From contig NZ_CP107546.1 of assembly GCF_025836995.1 (NCBI RefSeq), positions 1,488,001-1,552,000 of the forward strand: a stretch of 64,000 nucleotides of DNA. The letters run 5' to 3'. The position numbers and the translations under genes were made by a program. Below are positions 59,382 through 64,000 of the stretch, one piece after another. The notes beneath the pieces were generated by a model. That model did no database searches, was not told the DNA's origin, and saw nothing but the letters and a program-made list of their open reading frames with translations. The stretch comes from Microbacterium sp. M28 (GTDB lineage Bacteria > Actinomycetota > Actinomycetes > Actinomycetales > Microbacteriaceae). Each line of letters opens with the position of its first letter. The first letter of the stretch is position 1.

Positions 59382-59858
59382 GTGAGCGATTCCATCGACC
59401 TTCCCATTATCGCCTCCGTGGTCCCGCATTACGCGCATCCGGGCGACGCCGGCGCCGACCTGGTCGCGGCGGAGGCCGTGCATCTCGAACCGGGGGAGCG
59501 CGCGCTCGTGGCGACAGGGGTGCGCATCGCGCTGCCGGAGGGATACGCGGCGTTCGTGGTTCCCCGCAGCGGTCTGGCGGCCAAGCACGGCATCTCGATC
59601 GTGAACTCGCCTGGCACGGTCGATGCCGGATATCGCGGCGAGATCAAGGTCAGCCTGATCAACACGGACATCCGCAGCGCGTACGATGTGGCCGTCGGCG
59701 ATCGCATCGCCCAGTTGATCATCATGCCCGTCACCCGTGCGGAGTTCCTTCCGGTCGAGGAGCTCCCCGAGAGCGCCCGAGGCGTCGCAGGGTTCGGCTC
59801 GACCGGGTATCAGACAGCAGGGCAGACCGCAGACACCGTCTCAGGGGAGAAGTCATGA
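59382..59858 (+). CDS. dut: dUTP diphosphatase
   Basis: A 158-residue trimeric enzyme hydrolysing dUTP to dUMP, which limits uracil in DNA. All five motifs are present: [43 protein letters not shown] and the C-terminal [10 protein letters not shown]. The GTG at 59382 fits the leaderless pattern. Its stop overlaps the DUF3710 ATG by 4 bases (ATGA), the usual actinobacterial order dut-DUF3710-DUF3159. Confidence 0.96.
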   Translation: MSDSIDLPIIASVVPHYAHPGDAGADLVAAEAVHLEPGERALVATGVRIALPEGYAAFVVPRSGLAAKHGISIVNSPGTVDAGYRGEIKVSLINTDIRSAYDVAVGDRIAQLIIMPVTRAEFLPVEELPESARGVAGFGSTGYQTAGQTADTVSGEKS

Positions 59859-60442
59859 CAGATCAGAACGAGCAGCAGGGCAAGTCAGCCCCGGTCGGAC
59901 GCGCCGTGGACGGCCCGTTCGACGAGTCCGAGGTGAATCCGGTTCGTCCGTACATCGACCTCGGCGGCATCAAGATCCTTCCGCGCGAAGGGCTGAACCT
60001 CCGCCTCGAGGTCGAGGAGCAGACCAAGCGCATCGTGGCCGTCGGGCTCGACTACGCCGACTCGTCGCTGCAGGTGCAGCCGTTCGCGGCACCGCGGTCC
60101 GGCGGGCTCTGGGACGAGACGCGCGTGCAGCTCAAGGACCAGGTCCGTTCGCAGGGCGGCCGCGTCGAAGAGCGGGACGGCCCGCTCGGCAAGGAGCTGC
60201 TCGCCGAGGTCCCCGCCACCGCTGCAGAGGGCTCGGGCCTGCGTCTGGCCCGTTTCGTCGGCGTCGACGGGCCCCGCTGGTTCCTGCGCGGTGTCATCGG
60301 TGGCGCGGCGGCTCAGGATCTGGATGCCGCGGCCAAGGTCGAGGATCTGTTCCGTTCGCTCGTCGTCGTCCGCGGCGGTGCTCCGATGCCGCCACGGGAT
60401 CTCATCCCGCTGAAGATGCCGTCCACTCCCGGCGCAGCGTGA
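59855..60442 (+). CDS. DUF3710 family protein
   Basis: A 195-residue actinobacterial protein of unknown function. The acidic N-terminus ends at GPFDESEV, followed by [51 protein letters not shown] and [17 protein letters not shown]. No membrane span or signal is visible. It is coupled by ATGA to dut and by GTGA to the DUF3159 gene, so the three proteins are made from one message. Confidence 0.9.
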   Translation: MTDQNEQQGKSAPVGRAVDGPFDESEVNPVRPYIDLGGIKILPREGLNLRLEVEEQTKRIVAVGLDYADSSLQVQPFAAPRSGGLWDETRVQLKDQVRSQGGRVEERDGPLGKELLAEVPATAAEGSGLRLARFVGVDGPRWFLRGVIGGAAAQDLDAAAKVEDLFRSLVVVRGGAPMPPRDLIPLKMPSTPGAA

Positions 60443-61191
60443 GCGAGCAGCGCCCGCCCGCTGACGGAGATCGACCGGACGACGCGGAGCCCCGCGTCTC
60501 CGACCTGCTCGGTGCCGCGCTGGGCGGAGCCGCGCGCAAGGCGGGAATCGACCCTGACGAGACCTCGAGCACGCATCGCCTCGTCTGGTCGGCGATCGGC
60601 GGCTGGCGCGGCATCCTGGAGTCGGTTCTGCCGAGCCTGGCGTTCGTCATCCTGTTCACGATCCGGCCCGAACCGCTGATCCTCTCACTCGGCGTCTCCG
60701 TCGGTCTCGCGGCCGTCTTCACGGTGATCCGGCTGATCCAGAAGTCGCCGCCCTCGGCGGCGATCGGAGGTCTGGTCGCCGCAGGCGCCGCTGCCGCACT
60801 CGCGCTGTTCACGGGGCGGGGCGAGGACAACTTCGTGCCAGGGTTCCTCACGAACTCGCTCTACGGCACGGCGCTTCTCGTCTCCGCGCTCGTCGGCTGG
60901 TCGCTGATCGGCCTCGCGGCCGGATTCCTGATGGGCGAGGGCACGGCGTGGCGGCAGGACCGTCGCAAGAAGCGGGCGTTCTTCTGGCTCGCCATCGCCT
61001 GGTCGGCTCTCTTCTTCGCACGCCTCGCCGTGCAGCTGCCGCTGTACTTCGCCGGCGACGTGACGGCGCTGGGGACTCTGAAGCTGGTCATGGGGCTGCC
61101 GCTGTTCGCTCCGATGATCGCCGTGACCTGGCTGGTCGTACGCGCGCTCTACCCGCGCGCGGCGACGGGTGTCGACGCCGTGGAGTCGTGA
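60439..61191 (+). CDS. DUF3159 membrane protein
   Basis: A 250-residue actinobacterial membrane protein with five or six hydrophobic spans from residue about 55 onward. The family start SDLLGAALGGAARKAG is preceded by an acidic tail; GGWRGILESVLPSLAFVILF and FFWLAIAWSALFFARLAVQL are typical. The function is unknown. The GTG start overlaps the DUF3710 stop. An operator-like palindrome follows within 4 bases of its stop codon. Confidence 0.9.
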   Translation: MSEQRPPADGDRPDDAEPRVSDLLGAALGGAARKAGIDPDETSSTHRLVWSAIGGWRGILESVLPSLAFVILFTIRPEPLILSLGVSVGLAAVFTVIRLIQKSPPSAAIGGLVAAGAAAALALFTGRGEDNFVPGFLTNSLYGTALLVSALVGWSLIGLAAGFLMGEGTAWRQDRRKKRAFFWLAIAWSALFFARLAVQLPLYFAGDVTALGTLKLVMGLPLFAPMIAVTWLVVRALYPRAATGVDAVES

Positions 61192-61194
61192 TAG

Positions 61195-61218
61195 ATTTAT
61201 CTTGACATCAAGATAAAT
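61195..61218. promoter_or_regulatory. Perfect operator-like palindrome upstream of aconitase
   Basis: ATTTATCTTGA (61195-61205) and TCAAGATAAAT (61208-61218) are perfect 11-bp arms around CA, starkly AT-rich in this GC-rich genome. The centre contains TTGACA. The form suits a dimeric MarR- or TetR-type repressor; the regulator is unknown. Confidence 0.65.
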
Positions 61219-61267
61219 TGCAGGCTTTCGCGGGTGGCGCAAGCGGGGCAGACTGGTTAGGTCCGCC

Positions 61268-61298
61268 TTGCTAGCCGTCCGGGCTCGCTGGCGAGCAA
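61268..61298 (+). promoter_or_regulatory. First stem-loop in the presumed aconitase leader
   Basis: TTGCTAGCC (61268-61276) pairs with GGCGAGCAA (61290-61298) with one mismatch, around a 13-base loop. Confidence 0.4.
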
Positions 61299-61323
61299 GA
61301 TGGAGGCGCCTGTTGCCTCCATC
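61299..61323 (+). promoter_or_regulatory. Second stem-loop, 7 bases before the aconitase ribosome-binding site
   Basis: GATGGAGGC (61299-61307) and GCCTCCATC (61315-61323) form a perfect 9-bp stem with a 7-base loop. AAGGAG follows at 61331. It could affect translation or be a terminator for upstream transcription. Confidence 0.5.
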
Positions 61324-61344
61324 CGAGTAGAAGGAGACGTATTC

Positions 61345-64000
<2,656 letters not shown>

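Overview
The window is a 64 kb piece of chromosome from a high-GC Gram-positive actinobacterium, most likely a member of the Microbacteriaceae close to Microbacterium. The evidence is very high GC, frequent GTG starts, and a dense set of actinobacteria-specific families (SepH, DUF3145, DUF3710, DUF3159, DUF4191, DUF4193, DUF3093, a PucR-type FasR, homodimeric AceE, GlnE with two type I glutamine synthetases). The genus is inferred, not proven. I see no insertion sequence, prophage, CRISPR array or plasmid module. There is no gene-free stretch over 300 bases.

Layout. 1-9.6 kb: end of rpiB, a Nei-type glycosylase, an AGCS symporter, PaiB-like and amidohydrolase genes, an acyltransferase-3/SGNH protein, Dps, a gamma-carbonic-anhydrase-like protein, a CAT-anticodon tRNA and L-lactate dehydrogenase. 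9.6-14 kb, the most accessory-looking part: two small acidic proteins, a DUF262/DUF1524 (GmrSD-like) gene coupled to a Cys-rich small gene, and an unannotated 2-oxoglutarate/Fe(II)-oxygenase-like protein behind a possible iron box. 14-22 kb: the fatty-acid cluster fasR-fabD-fabH-acpP-fabF directly downstream of aceE. 22-27 kb: an orphan GAD/DUF1851 protein, tRNA-Val, aldo/keto reductase, YchJ, a zinc-ribbon coiled-coil protein, a family A polymerase and rnpB. 27-36 kb: polyphosphate glucokinase, then nitrogen metabolism (glnA2, glnE, and glnA1 behind a four-box GlnR site). 36-45 kb: a divergent rimB/rimK pair, DUF4191, a membrane protein, then pepA-lpdA-sucB, which supplies E2 and E3 to the AceE encoded at 19-22 kb. 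45-51 kb: PAC2, the primary sigma factor, then MurT-like, GatD-like and two alanine-racemase-like genes. 51-64 kb: topoisomerase IV subunits facing each other, a phosphodiesterase, SepH, small conserved genes, dut and aconitase (runs off the end).

The best candidate for something undescribed is the sigA-murT-gatD-racemase block at 45.9-51.0 kb. The MurT-like protein has no cysteine, so it cannot form the family's Cys4 zinc ribbon. The GatD-like protein has lost both glutaminase residues (Cys to Gly93, His to Gln191). The two adjacent racemase-like genes have complementary losses: one keeps the PLP lysine and barrel but not the catalytic tyrosine, and the other keeps the tyrosine domain but has a shrunken barrel with Arg in place of the lysine. 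Alanine racemase active sites are built across the dimer, so the pair looks like an obligate heterodimer with one composite site. Microbacterium-type organisms have group B peptidoglycan, cross-linked through the D-Glu alpha-carboxyl that MurT/GatD amidates elsewhere. I therefore infer that this block may attach a bridge amino acid rather than ammonia.

A second window-wide signal is a TAGNNT/CAGNNT hexamer ending 6-8 nt before the start codon of about fourteen genes, calibrated by the same spacing to the predicted 5' end of rnpB. This points to widespread leaderless transcription and helps decide several start codons, for example fabD.
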